This document shows positions 15,361 through 23,317 of a stretch of 64,000 bases of DNA, piece by piece. Position 1 is the first letter of the stretch. Every line of letters begins with the position of its first letter. Made by a program: the position numbers and the translations under genes. The stretch is taken from the NCBI RefSeq assembly GCF_008710135.1, contig NZ_VYKK01000004.1, forward strand, positions 62,001-126,000, in the 5' to 3' direction. This stretch comes from Paenibacillus spiritus (lineage in GTDB: Bacteria; Bacillota; Bacilli; Paenibacillales; Paenibacillaceae). The notes beneath the pieces are model-generated. The model saw nothing but the letters and a program-made list of their open reading frames with translations, did not search any database and was not told where the DNA came from.

Positions 15361-15537
15361 CTAATCTTTTAAAGTGTTTAGCAATTTATCCAAAGTGTTG
15401 ACATCTTCATCAATAATCCATTGTGCTCCAGTCATTGAATGAACCACAACTTTACCATCGTTTTTCTCATAGTAATGAGAGATATTTTGAACATTAACTC
15501 TCCAGTTTCTACCGTCTATATGTAACAACACAAACAT
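15361..15537 (-). CDS. Small hypothetical protein, 58 aa
   Basis: Starts MFVLLHIDGRNWRVN behind GGGGGAGTAACC and ends in a leucine-rich helix (DTLDKLLNTLKD in plan). The segment SMTGAQWIIDEDV is copied in the broken gene at 16110-16252 (GAQWNVDESVETLD), so the two are paralogues. Confidence 0.75.
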   Translation of the reverse strand: MFVLLHIDGRNWRVNVQNISHYYEKNDGKVVVHSMTGAQWIIDEDVNTLDKLLNTLKD

Positions 15538-15548
15538 GGTTACTCCCC

Positions 15549-15869
15549 CTATTTAAATATGTAATCTGTATGTCTTACAAACCAGTGTTCTCCCCCTGCA
15601 ACGGACATAGCTTCCACGCCGTACTCCCCATCTTCTTCACTAAACCAATCCCATTCCACCACAACACACTCTTGATTAATTTCAAATTCGTGCGAGTTGG
15701 TGTTCGCAGTAATTATGATGTGTGTTCCTGGAATAACCTTAGAATAATCCCCAGTCAACCTACGAATTTCATCAACGCAATGTTGAAGCACGGCTTGCAC
15801 TGCTGATTTATCTACTGCGGGGTTGTTAATAAATTTTTCTTCAATTTCATCCAGATACTTTTTATTCAT
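15549..15869 (-). CDS. Hypothetical protein, 106 aa
   Basis: Starts MNKKYLDEIEEKFINN. A helical N-terminus carrying LQHCVDEIRRLTGDY is followed by a beta-rich half with VVVEWDWFSEEDGEYG and HWFVRHTDYIFK. It could be a small KOW- or SH3-like domain protein. Not recognised. Confidence 0.7.
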   Translation of the reverse strand: MNKKYLDEIEEKFINNPAVDKSAVQAVLQHCVDEIRRLTGDYSKVIPGTHIIITANTNSHEFEINQECVVVEWDWFSEEDGEYGVEAMSVAGGEHWFVRHTDYIFK

Positions 15870-15889
15870 ACTCTGTTTTCTTCCTCTAC

Positions 15890-16117
15890 TTAGAATTGGC
15901 GAATCGTAATATATTCTTTATTCCTACATTGAATACATTTTATAGCTAAACAAATTGGACTTTGGATCTCCAACGTCACCTTTTCAGTTGTTTCGGCGAT
16001 AAATTGTAAGCCGTGCTCTTTCTCATAAGTAACAATGACCTCTTCTTTAAGTCCACACGAACAGGAATAATCAATGATTGTTTTAAGTTTTACCTTGGTA
16101 GTTCGATTATTATCCAT
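15890..16117 (-). CDS. Zinc-ribbon protein, 75 aa
   Basis: The start MDNNRTTKVKLK at 16117 follows TTGGAGACAAGA; the in-frame TTG at 16129 overlaps the site. SCSCG in the middle and CIQCRNK near the end give four cysteines in CxC and CxxC pairs, likely one zinc site. Small zinc ribbons are frequent here; the target is unknown. Confidence 0.72.
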   Translation of the reverse strand: MDNNRTTKVKLKTIIDYSCSCGLKEEVIVTYEKEHGLQFIAETTEKVTLEIQSPICLAIKCIQCRNKEYITIRQF

Positions 16118-16252
16118 TCTTGTCTCCAAGAAATACCCCTCTTTCTATTGTTCTTTTATCCGTTCCCAAAAGTCCGTCTAGTGTTTCTACACTCTCATCG
16201 ACGTTCCACTGTGCTCCCTAATAAAAACAATTCTTAGTTGTTTATTTGTCAT
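16110..16252 (-). pseudogene. Decayed paralogue of the 58-aa protein at 15361
   Basis: ATG at 16252 behind AGGAGATAAGTAGAA gives MTNKQLRIVFIREHSG before a stop. A second frame holds GAQWNVDESVETLDGLL, which matches GAQWIIDEDVNTLDKLL of the gene at 15361. The middle third found in the paralogue is missing, so this copy has lost sequence and frame. Confidence 0.6.
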
Positions 16253-16271
16253 TTCTACTTATCTCCTATAG

Positions 16272-16559
16272 TTAATTATTTGCCAATGATTCTAAAGCTT
16301 CCCGCACCCTATTAACTTCACCATGTATGCGATATATTTCACCAGAAGCGTTGCGACAAAAAACAGGATTGTCATTGTCTAAACGAATCACCTCTACGGA
16401 TTGATCTGTTGTTGAGAACTTTACTTTCACATTTGAAAAAGTAAACACATTATATGTAGTCAAACGAGCATTAAGGAAGCCGAATTCCGACTGACTATCC
16501 CCAATGTTTTTATCTATTGCACTTTGAACCAATAAATTATATTGTTCCTTCATATTCAT
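16272..16559 (-). CDS. Hypothetical protein, 95 aa
   Basis: Starts MNMKEQYNLLVQSAI with AGGAG ten bases upstream. A beta-rich core (TFSNVKVKFSTTDQSVEV) is followed by VFCRNASGEIYRIHGE and a terminal helix. No family recognised. Confidence 0.7.
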   Translation of the reverse strand: MNMKEQYNLLVQSAIDKNIGDSQSEFGFLNARLTTYNVFTFSNVKVKFSTTDQSVEVIRLDNDNPVFCRNASGEIYRIHGEVNRVREALESLANN

Positions 16560-16593
16560 CTAGCACTAACTCCTTTCTAACAAAAGTCATATT

Positions 16594-16932
16594 TCATCGA
16601 GTCTCAATTCTTAATTTTGTTTGTCTCTTTAGAATTCTTGCCATCATATTATGTCTTTTATCACAAAACCCTTTTGCCCATTCATCAGGATTTCCAAATT
16701 TGCTTACTGGCATTTGAATTCCGCTAAATTGAAATTGGAGCCACCCTTCAGGATTAATGTCGTTCTCAACAATGTATAAACGAATAGCATCAATCAAATT
16801 ATCTGTTGAAGTTCTGTAAATCATGTCCTGGTCTAAATATTCTTGATGCGTATCAATTATTTCCTTCGCTTTTTGTTCAATTTCGAAATCGGAATAGGCT
16901 TTACCAGAGCTAACGTATTCAATTGTTAACAA
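16594..16932 (-). CDS. Hypothetical protein, 112 aa, TTG start
   Basis: The TTG at 16932 lies eight bases after AAGGAG and gives (M)LTIEYVSSGKAYSD. It is mostly helical, with FGNPDEWAKGFCDKRHN and a basic C-terminus (RILKRQTKLRIETR). Unrecognised; the basic end could contact nucleic acid. Confidence 0.68.
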   Translation of the reverse strand: MLTIEYVSSGKAYSDFEIEQKAKEIIDTHQEYLDQDMIYRTSTDNLIDAIRLYIVENDINPEGWLQFQFSGIQMPVSKFGNPDEWAKGFCDKRHNMMARILKRQTKLRIETR

Positions 16933-16982
16933 GTCTCTGTCTCCTTTCTAAGTAAAATTCACATTTCAACAAAATAATCATT

Positions 16983-17264
16983 TCACGTCATGATCTCAAA
17001 GTCTTTATATCCGTTTTCAATCAGAAACTTAGTCATCGTTGCCTTACTATGCGTTGTAGCAATTGTAGAACACGGTTTATCTGACCCTAGCCAAGCTACA
17101 ACCTTATTAGAAGAGTTGTAAAAGCGCGCTTCATACAATGTCCTGTATAATGCCTTTCGTCCAGGTGCAGACTTTGAAATCCCAGCGAAATATCTGCCCT
17201 TTTTCACTGACAGTAATTCTCCGAGGTTGCTTTCGCTTCCAAGATAGGATATCTTCTTTTCCAT
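16983..17264 (-). CDS. Hypothetical protein, 93 aa, basic
   Basis: ATG at 17264 (MEKKISYLGSES) is preferred over TTG at 17276, though both have weak ribosome binding sites. The sequence is basic with KKGRYFAGISKSAPGRK and a helical end (TKFLIENGYKDFEIMT). No family recognised. Confidence 0.6.
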   Translation of the reverse strand: MEKKISYLGSESNLGELLSVKKGRYFAGISKSAPGRKALYRTLYEARFYNSSNKVVAWLGSDKPCSTIATTHSKATMTKFLIENGYKDFEIMT

Positions 17265-17312
17265 TCTTTTTTCCAACTCACATTCCTAATGAAAGATTGG
17301 TTTTATAAAAAC

Positions 17313-17492
17313 TCATTCTTTGATAATCTCCCACACAACTTCATCCGATACACAATCGCTAAATAATGACTCTCTGTCATCATGATTTGCGTCTTCTTCT
17401 GCCATTTGTTCGAATGTATATCCCTCTGGATAGTGCTCTGGAATTAATTCATACTCGATAATCGATGTTCTCGTGATTTTTACCTTAACCAT
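17313..17492 (-). CDS. Small acidic protein, 59 aa
   Basis: Starts MVKVKITRTSIIEYE behind AGGAGGTAGTAAAA. A basic strand is followed by a strongly acidic helix (EQMAEEDANHDDRESLF) and ends VVWEIIKE. The strong ribosome binding site and good coding pattern support it; function unknown. Acidic small phage proteins sometimes inhibit host enzymes. Confidence 0.75.
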   Translation of the reverse strand: MVKVKITRTSIIEYELIPEHYPEGYTFEQMAEEDANHDDRESLFSDCVSDEVVWEIIKE

Positions 17493-17535
17493 TTTTACTA
17501 CCTCCTTTCTCTGATCCCATGAAAGGCTAATTTTA

Positions 17536-18027
17536 TCAGAACCAATTAATTATTTCATGATTAATTTCAATCTTAATAATCGAACTATCAATCCTGTACT
17601 CTTTCATTTTTTTCTTCGACATGCTCCATGAAAGCCCAAGAGTATCACTCTTTTGAGAAGAATAAACTCTTTCAGCCTTAACGATATAAATTATCATCTT
17701 CTGATTATTTCTTTCATCAATGTAGTCCATAACAAACGCATAATATGGTTTGCACCCAAAAATATTCGAAGCATATTCTATGTTTTTCTTTTCCTTTTCT
17801 AAATCTTTTGACACTAAGAAACTAGGTTGTTTACCGCTTCTTGTTTTCACTGAGATCCCGATTAGTTCATTAGTTGCATTGTTTCTGCCTACGATATCTA
17901 GTCCAATTTGGTCTACATGTGCAACCGAAAATCCTTCTCTTGATAAATAGTACAGTACAAGGTATTCTCCATAATCACCTGTCACCTTTGAATGCCTTGC
18001 GCTTTTTTGCTCAGCATAATCATTCAT
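17536..18027 (-). CDS. PD-(D/E)XK-fold nuclease-like protein, 163 aa
   Basis: Residues 17-70 read GDYGEYLVLYYLSREG, then IGLDIVGRN and GISVKTRSGK. The Glu of GEY, the Asp of LDIV and the Lys of SVKTR are in the order and spacing of the restriction-endonuclease-like fold. Such phage proteins include Holliday-junction resolvases and repair nucleases. The C-terminal half has IYIVKAERVYSSQK and is less conserved. The start ATG follows AAGGAGATTGCCAT. Confidence 0.75.
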   Translation of the reverse strand: MNDYAEQKSARHSKVTGDYGEYLVLYYLSREGFSVAHVDQIGLDIVGRNNATNELIGISVKTRSGKQPSFLVSKDLEKEKKNIEYASNIFGCKPYYAFVMDYIDERNNQKMIIYIVKAERVYSSQKSDTLGLSWSMSKKKMKEYRIDSSIIKIEINHEIINWF

Positions 18028-18050
18028 ATGGCAATCTCCTTATGAAAAAC

Positions 18051-18180
18051 TCATCTGATTTGTTTACCCTCGTTATAACCTTCTTTGATCTCATCATGTA
18101 GAACTAATTTCAATGTCTGACCACTAACATGGTCTGTGATACTATGCATTCCGTTAATAAGTCTAATTGTCTCTTTTCAT
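18051..18180 (-). pseudogene. Small gene with a +1 shift in an A4 run
   Basis: ATG at 18180 follows AAAGGAAAG but meets TAG after five codons. Dropping one A of the AAAA run (18174-18177) opens MKETIRLINGMHSI to NEGKQIR without a stop. Alternatively translation begins at the internal ATG 18149 (MHSITDHVSG), which has no ribosome binding site. An indel or a sequencing error is likely. Confidence 0.5.
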
Positions 18181-18284
18181 CTTTCCTTTTGTGTTCTATC
18201 TTATTCCCTTTCAACTAAAACAATCTCTCTCTCTAAAATAAATTCTACATCGAAATAAGAAATTCCTTCCTGCTTAATAATTAT

Positions 18285-18313
18285 ATATTATTATATTTGT
18301 TCTAATAAGTCAA
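18285..18313 (-). promoter_or_regulatory. Strong SigA-type promoter, TTGACT-17-TAATAT
   Basis: On the minus strand TTGACT (18313-18308), spacer TATTAGAACAAATATAA and TAATAT (18290-18285). It carries the recurring element in its spacer. Downstream, a GGAAGGA site and a short open frame (SYFDVEFILEREIV in plan) without a standard start lead to the broken gene at 18180. Confidence 0.7.
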
Positions 18314-18409
18314 TCAATTCTCCCACTTTATTTTACTTATATCCACTTGAAGATACTCTACCAATTTTATTGTTAATTCGGATTTAACCAACGACATCAG
18401 CAGCTTCAT
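18314..18409 (-). CDS. Micro-protein, 31 aa
   Basis: ATG at 18409 follows GAGGGG and gives MKLLMSLVKSELTIKL to KIKWEN. It overlaps neither neighbour and ends where the promoter at 18313 starts. It could be a leftover or a real amphipathic micro-protein; evidence is only the ribosome binding site and the open frame. Confidence 0.4.
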   Translation of the reverse strand: MKLLMSLVKSELTIKLVEYLQVDISKIKWEN

Positions 18410-18421
18410 TTTCCCCTCATA

Positions 18422-18691
18422 TCATCTACACAAATACCCAACTCTAATTTCAGTTTTGTTCCATTCTGCATCGAACACTTTTATTCCTGCTGTGCGAAGA
18501 TGTTTTCTTACAATCACTTGTTCTTGAGATACTTTATCCATTAGCATTTCCATATGACAAACAAATAACTCTCGAAATCGCATATTAGAATTGAAAGTGA
18601 TATCCATGTTGTCTTGCAGAACGTCCAGCAGGAATGGGTAAATTACATGCCATTTTATCAACTCTAATTCTGCATCTACTGGCATTCTCAT
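18422..18691 (-). CDS. Hypothetical protein, 89 aa
   Basis: Starts MRMPVDAELELIKWHV behind AGGAGGAAGAAAC, first gene after the promoter at 18722. Mostly helical with several methionines and HMEMLMDKVSQEQ, ending KTEIRVGYLCR. Unrecognised. Confidence 0.72.
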   Translation of the reverse strand: MRMPVDAELELIKWHVIYPFLLDVLQDNMDITFNSNMRFRELFVCHMEMLMDKVSQEQVIVRKHLRTAGIKVFDAEWNKTEIRVGYLCR

Positions 18692-18721
18692 GTTTCTTCC
18701 TCCTAGAACTAACGTTCTTAT

Positions 18722-18750
18722 ATATTACCGCTTTGTGAATGAAAATTCAA
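18722..18750 (-). promoter_or_regulatory. Probable promoter TTGAAT-17-TAATAT
   Basis: TTGAAT (18750-18745) and TAATAT (18727-18722) on the minus strand with a 17-base spacer, placed between a terminator and the gene starting at 18691. Confidence 0.6.
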
Positions 18751-18778
18751 TGATTATCTCTAAATATAAATCTGTTAT

Positions 18779-18812
18779 TAAAAAGGAGTAACCATATGGT
18801 TAACTCCTTTCT
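18779..18812 (-). terminator. Rho-independent terminator after the 78-aa gene
   Basis: On the minus strand AAGGAGTTAACC, ATAT loop, GGTTACTCCTT followed by TTTAAT; 11 pairs with a single bulge. It closes the unit that ends with the gene at 18813. Confidence 0.75.
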
Positions 18813-19049
18813 TTATGAAAGCCCAATTTCATTTGAATTCTTATCTGCCTTAGCTAAAGCAAATTGTCTTGCGAGAAATTCTAAATGCTCGAAAAGATAC
18901 CCCTTACCAAATAAAAACGATAACTCTTTACAATATTCTTTGTCTCCAGTTATTAAGAAGAATTCTTTTGCTGTCCGAATATTGAACACAGTCTCTCTTG
19001 CAATTTCTAAGATATCTTCATCTGTTTCTTTAATGCCTGTCAACAGCAT
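18813..19049 (-). CDS. Hypothetical protein, 78 aa, helical
   Basis: Starts MLLTGIKETDEDIL, with GAGG nine bases upstream. All-helical with an internal KEYCKELSFLFGKGY segment. It is the last gene before a terminator. Family not recognised. Confidence 0.7.
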   Translation of the reverse strand: MLLTGIKETDEDILEIARETVFNIRTAKEFFLITGDKEYCKELSFLFGKGYLFEHLEFLARQFALAKADKNSNEIGLS

Positions 19050-19126
19050 ATAACAAATCCTCGTTTCACTAAGAAATGTTCATTCTATAAGAATTCAGCG
19101 ATTAGAATTTTTACTCTAGATATTTG

Positions 19127-20440
19127 TCATCCATTAAAATTAAAACTTATCAATCCCAGAGAAATAGCTGTGTATCTGATTCGAGCAATTATGGCGTCGA
19201 TATTAGTAGTGTACATCTCTTGAACTCTGGGATCTTCTCTTTTAATGTGATGCCATATAGAGTGTTTGCAGTTATCTGAAAAAACAATGATTATTTCTGC
19301 ACGTTTCGATTCGCCTATCAGAATATTATGCGATTCTTTAAATGAATCATAAACTGAAACATTTAACCCACATTCACTTAAGGCTCTAACATAGGCGATC
19401 CTGCCTCCAACTAAGAGCACCGAGAAATCACCAACATATGTGTGATTGCTCTTCTTCTTGTTGTAATTTTTTTTCTCTGAGTTATTTGATGTGTTAGCAT
19501 GTTTGTTGGACTGATAAATGGAGACAATTTTAACCTTCCTTGATCCCTCTTCAAGCGTTGCTTTTGCGGGGGTTAATAGTTCATAATCTTTGTCTTCATT
19601 TATAATTGAGTATTTGTTTCCATGTAGGTCAGTAAATAAAACAATATCTTCTTCTTTATCAATATACCCATATAACTCTACTACTTTTGACTCAAAGTTA
19701 TTATTCAGAATTACTGATTTCTTAATTGTAGTTTTTCGGTTAAGTTTTTTTAGGAATTTTATGGTCATTTTTCTGATATCTGAAACCAAAAAGAAAACTA
19801 ATCCTTTTTTTCTGTTCGCTCGAAATTCATTCTGTCTTTCTAAGTCACCGTTTAATTTTACTAATTTATGATTAATCACCGTGAGTTCTCTTATTTCAAT
19901 GCTTTTCTTACTTATCTTTTTTCTCAGGTTATCAATATTCTCTATAAGATTTAATATCTTTTCTCTGTGTACATCCTTTAAAGAATTGATTTGATCCGAA
20001 AGAGATTTAATCTGAGCAAGATATTCACTGTCTCTACTTTCGTTATTAACTCTAATTGGTTCGCTCTGTAGCTTTCTTATTAAATCGTTTTGTTGCTGTA
20101 TTTCTTTTTCTAATGAATTTACTCTCAAGGTAAAGTCTTCGTAAATTTTATTCACTTCTTGTACACGATTTCGCTCAAGAAATAGTTCCTCTTTTAAGCT
20201 TTTGATTGAATCATTAAGTCGCTTTATTTCTTTATCTTTTTTACAATTTTCAGAATGCAAAGCATTAACTTTACGCTGCATTTTTCTTATGCTCTTCTTA
20301 TCTTCGTTTTCTACAAATTTCCGATGGTCAATCACTTCATTCATGTTTGGTTTTGCGTTTGATAGCAATTCTTTTTTGTGTTTTAAGTTTTCAGTTTTTT
20401 GTTCATATCTCTTTATAAAATCGTTGTCATTATATTTCAT
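19127..20440 (-). CDS. Coiled-coil protein with C-terminal DUF2325 domain, 437 aa
   Basis: ATG at 20440 follows GTGAGGAGG by six bases. Residues 1-230 are a long coiled coil rich in K, E, L and N. A small beta domain follows near 250-300 (VVELYGYIDKEEDIVL), then a low-complexity Asn/Lys linker. The last 100 residues begin VLLVGGRIAYVRALSE and include VYDSFKESHNIL and VFSDNCKHSIWHH, the pattern of the DUF2325 family. DUF2325 is a Rossmann-like domain of unknown function in Firmicutes. The upstream gene encodes a ribbon-helix-helix protein and the two are 20 bases apart. Confidence 0.8.
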   Translation of the reverse strand: MKYNDNDFIKRYEQKTENLKHKKELLSNAKPNMNEVIDHRKFVENEDKKSIRKMQRKVNALHSENCKKDKEIKRLNDSIKSLKEELFLERNRVQEVNKIYEDFTLRVNSLEKEIQQQNDLIRKLQSEPIRVNNESRDSEYLAQIKSLSDQINSLKDVHREKILNLIENIDNLRKKISKKSIEIRELTVINHKLVKLNGDLERQNEFRANRKKGLVFFLVSDIRKMTIKFLKKLNRKTTIKKSVILNNNFESKVVELYGYIDKEEDIVLFTDLHGNKYSIINEDKDYELLTPAKATLEEGSRKVKIVSIYQSNKHANTSNNSEKKNYNKKKSNHTYVGDFSVLLVGGRIAYVRALSECGLNVSVYDSFKESHNILIGESKRAEIIIVFSDNCKHSIWHHIKREDPRVQEMYTTNIDAIIARIRYTAISLGLISFNFNG

Positions 20441-20475
20441 TAAAATCCTCCTCACTGATCGCTAGAAAGCAGTTA

Positions 20476-20931
20476 TCATTTTTTGCTTAAATAATACTTT
20501 CGAATATCAGGAGGTGCATTGAAGGTGCCGAATATTTTTATTGATGATATATAGCGCGAAATGAATTCGCATTCTATGTCATCCCGTATTGTCAATTTGC
20601 CAAAAGCGACAATTCTAAATTTATTCTTACCTCTCTCATCTTCTGGAATAAACAGTGCGGGCTCTCCACTGACCAAATTATATAAATTGGCTTTATCGAT
20701 CACTGTAGATCCAATATATATGGCAAGTTTTTTATCCCTTCTCCTCTCATCATCGTAGTTTCTCAAGGTGCTTTCTATAATGTAAGAATGCTTATCTAAC
20801 TGATTTCTGATTGCCGTTTTGAAAAAATCTGTTCGATCTTTATATAAAGTTCCGTCAATTAGCAAATCAACATTGCCTAAGTCCATAACGCTAATATTCA
20901 CAGAGACCTTTTCGGTGTTAATTTCATTCAT
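20476..20931 (-). CDS. Ribbon-helix-helix (CopG-like) DNA-binding protein, 151 aa
   Basis: Residues 8-45 read VSVNISVMDLGNVDLL, then YKDRTDFFKTAIRNQLD, the beta strand plus two helices of CopG/MetJ-type repressors with the typical RTDFxxxAIRNQL helix. The C-terminal part has IYIGSTVIDKANLYN and a beta-rich tail of unknown role. Such proteins bind DNA as dimers. It is paired with the DUF2325 gene and probably regulates this unit. ATG at 20931 follows AAGGAGGACAGAAAATA. Confidence 0.78.
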   Translation of the reverse strand: MNEINTEKVSVNISVMDLGNVDLLIDGTLYKDRTDFFKTAIRNQLDKHSYIIESTLRNYDDERRRDKKLAIYIGSTVIDKANLYNLVSGEPALFIPEDERGKNKFRIVAFGKLTIRDDIECEFISRYISSIKIFGTFNAPPDIRKYYLSKK

Positions 20932-21034
20932 TATTTTCTGTCCTCCTTGAATAATTAATTATATTCCAAGTGTGTTCCAACTGGAGCATATTTATACTCA
21001 AGGATTTTATTTCTTGATAAATTATGTATTCTAC

Positions 21035-21553
21035 TTACTTTTCTTCATCTTCATACATCGACGCTAAACTTTCTTTTCGATCTTTTTCGCTCATTGTATT
21101 AAATTGAATAACATTGTTATTTTCCCTAATATTCTTTATTTCTCCTAGTTCTCTATATCGCTTCACCTCATCCATCAATCTGCTAACCAACATATCGTCA
21201 TCATCTGGCGATGCAGGAATACTTAGTCTCGCTTTACCGTTAATGAATCGTTTGAGTGCAGCATGAACTTCATCTAGATCAACAGGTTCTTTGTATCCCT
21301 TATCGAATTCTTCTTGTGTCATTATTTCAGATTCATTCCCTTCCTCAATTTCAATAAGCTCACATGCCGAATCTATATATGTATCAAAACTCTGTAAGAA
21401 TGTTGCTTCTGCTTCTGTCAATTCTACATCTTCATTGAGTCTGTCATGCAATTCGTTTGCTATATCAAAAAGTGAGTTCATCATTGAATCAAAACACTGA
21501 TTATTAAAATCTTCTTTCTCTTTAATCGTCTGCTCTCTTTGGTGTTTGTTCAT
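21035..21553 (-). CDS. Acidic helical protein, 172 aa
   Basis: Starts MNKHQREQTIKEKED with AAGGAGATGTTATAG upstream. Almost entirely helical and acidic (LNEDVELTEAEATFLQSF, SPDDDDMLVSRLMDE, SMYEDEEK). There are no cysteine clusters or known motifs. It could be a scaffold or an inhibitor; nothing in the sequence decides. Confidence 0.7.
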   Translation of the reverse strand: MNKHQREQTIKEKEDFNNQCFDSMMNSLFDIANELHDRLNEDVELTEAEATFLQSFDTYIDSACELIEIEEGNESEIMTQEEFDKGYKEPVDLDEVHAALKRFINGKARLSIPASPDDDDMLVSRLMDEVKRYRELGEIKNIRENNNVIQFNTMSEKDRKESLASMYEDEEK

Positions 21554-21599
21554 CTATAACATCTCCTTATTATTTTATTTTATTAATGAAACACGCATT

Positions 21600-21746
21600 T
21601 CATCTAGACTGTCTTCTAGAAATTTCTCCATCTAACACCTGTAAAAACTTGTGTAAATCGTCCTTCATAATGATGAGATGATCGATTCCGATCAACCTCA
21701 AGTCTAGATTTATTAATGATTTCATAGCGTCCAACCAATTTTTCAT
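21600..21746 (-). CDS. Small helical protein, 48 aa
   Basis: Starts MKNWLDAMKSLINLD behind AAGGAGTGTTAAT and is a hydrophobic-amphipathic helix pair ending EISRRQSR. It directly follows the gene ending at 21748. Possibly membrane-associated; function unknown. Confidence 0.72.
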   Translation of the reverse strand: MKNWLDAMKSLINLDLRLIGIDHLIIMKDDLHKFLQVLDGEISRRQSR

Positions 21747-21747
21747 A

Positions 21748-22143
21748 TTAACACTCCTTCATTATATTATAATTATATTTAGCAATATTAGTAGCCATAT
21801 CAACAGCACAACTTCTACAGATTCCCGGTGTTGCGGTATTACTCCACAACTCTACTTCTCCACATAATTTGCACTCAAACTCAGTCATTGCACATCCACC
21901 AGCACCGCTTCTTGAATGTTGAATTGCATATGCCAATTTTTTTATATCTAAAGGAGATTCTTTTAGTTTAATTACTTCATCTAGTTTCAACATGACTCTT
22001 GTTTGTAATTTACGATCAGCATTTTTTAACTCCTGCCAAGAGATAGATTGATCGAAAACATCGACAAGAACACTTTCATACTCAGACATGTTTCCTTTTT
22101 TCAATTGTTGAATGCGGTTTATGTAAAAATCATCAAGACTCAT
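21748..22143 (-). CDS. Zinc-finger protein, 131 aa
   Basis: ATG at 22143 (MSLDDFYINRIQQL) is chosen over the ATG at 22182, which overlaps the upstream stop. The N-terminal 70 residues are helical. After a SRSGAGGCAMTEFE linker, CKLCGEVELW and GICRSCAVD form a four-cysteine zinc ribbon. It follows the SLOG-family gene. Role unknown. Confidence 0.72.
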   Translation of the reverse strand: MSLDDFYINRIQQLKKGNMSEYESVLVDVFDQSISWQELKNADRKLQTRVMLKLDEVIKLKESPLDIKKLAYAIQHSRSGAGGCAMTEFECKLCGEVELWSNTATPGICRSCAVDMATNIAKYNYNIMKEC

Positions 22144-22182
22144 TCTTAATTTTACCCCCAATGTTTTAATAAAACATGCCAT

Positions 22183-22860
22183 TTATCCAAACATTCCATA
22201 CAGCACATCTAACTCATAATCATATTGTGGTTTAAGTGTATATAGCGTCTTGCCATCTTTCCTAGCATATCTTACACAATTAGCTGTACCACCTTTTGCG
22301 CCATCCCAAGCCGCTATAACAATACGACTGTGATCAACCATATATTCATTGCGCTTCTGCATCTTAGACACATGGTATTCACCTATACTAACGCCATCCA
22401 CTTTGTAAGCTGGTAACTCATCCACATATACAACTTCATCGGCCATATCAAGCATCTTCTTGTACCATGTCTGAGTTTCACGTTCATTCCATTTAGAAGC
22501 CTGATTCTTGAATGGTACAGCAACAATGTTTCTTATATTTGGATAATATACTTTCTTAAAACCGTTCACAGTCCAGAATGCTATTTGATCGAAGCCAATT
22601 GCTCCACCTGAAATGAACCGTTCAATTCCTTCATTTTCAATTAAATCAATCAATATAGGTTCAAGTTTATTCTTTATGTATTTTGATTGATCTCCTGTTA
22701 GACTATAACAATCACCAAGTTTGTTTGGTCTATGTCCAGTGAAGCACACGGACTTACGTTCAAGTTCTTCTTTAATTTTTGCCTGTCTTCGTCGCTCTTC
22801 TATTCGCTGTTTCATTTCCTCTTTGCCTTCAGGAGTATTTAATTTCGCGAAATCGACCAC
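22183..22860 (-). CDS. YpsA-type SLOG (DUF1273) nucleotide-sensing protein, 225 aa
   Basis: A Rossmann-like ligand-binding protein. After a charged helix, residue 39 onward reads CFTGHRPNKLGDCYSL, then FISGGAIGFDQIAFW, VAVPFKNQASKWNE and AAWDGAKGGTANCV, the signature of the DUF1273/YpsA branch of the SLOG superfamily. SLOG proteins bind nucleotide-derived ligands and some act in defence signalling. In phages their role is unknown; salvage or counter-defence is a guess. ATG at 22860 follows AAGGAGGGAGAAGTATTA. Confidence 0.88.
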   Translation of the reverse strand: MVDFAKLNTPEGKEEMKQRIEERRRQAKIKEELERKSVCFTGHRPNKLGDCYSLTGDQSKYIKNKLEPILIDLIENEGIERFISGGAIGFDQIAFWTVNGFKKVYYPNIRNIVAVPFKNQASKWNERETQTWYKKMLDMADEVVYVDELPAYKVDGVSIGEYHVSKMQKRNEYMVDHSRIVIAAWDGAKGGTANCVRYARKDGKTLYTLKPQYDYELDVLYGMFG

Positions 22861-22885
22861 TAATACTTCTCCCTCCTTATACTTT

Positions 22886-23308
22886 CTACCACCATAAGCA
22901 TTTATGGCATAGGCAAAATATTGGCATCACATCTTCAATCTTTTCATCTATCTCTTTAATCTTTCTTTCTTCACTAAAATCACCAAGCGTTAAATCTAAT
23001 CTTAGACCTTCTATCATTCTGTCGATACACTCTTGAAATGTTATTAGTTTACCCTTGTAATCAAATTTATGGAATCCAGTATCAATTACATTTACTTCAT
23101 CGTACATACGAAGTCGCTCATATAACCATAGTTTAAAAGTATAGTCCAGCGACCAGGTTTCTCTTGAGTCGAATCCATAAATCTCTCTTTGTTTACTCCA
23201 CCCTTCTTCCCTGCTGTCTCCTGGACACCATCCTTGAGGAGTGTCTTCAAGTTTTATACCTAAATCATCAATGTATTTTCGCAATTCATTTAATCCTTTC
23301 TTAATCAA
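22886..23308 (-). CDS. Conserved-looking phage protein, 140 aa, TTG start
   Basis: TTG at 23308 lies six bases after AAAAGG. The central part, EIYGFDSRETWSLDYT, followed by WLYERLRMYDEVNVID, has the look of a strongly conserved phage family I have no name for. It ends with a possible metal site (CLCHKCLWW). It lies between the SLOG gene and the gene at 23318. Confidence 0.72.
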   Translation of the reverse strand: MIKKGLNELRKYIDDLGIKLEDTPQGWCPGDSREEGWSKQREIYGFDSRETWSLDYTFKLWLYERLRMYDEVNVIDTGFHKFDYKGKLITFQECIDRMIEGLRLDLTLGDFSEERKIKEIDEKIEDVMPIFCLCHKCLWW

Positions 23309-23317
23309 ATAGACCTT

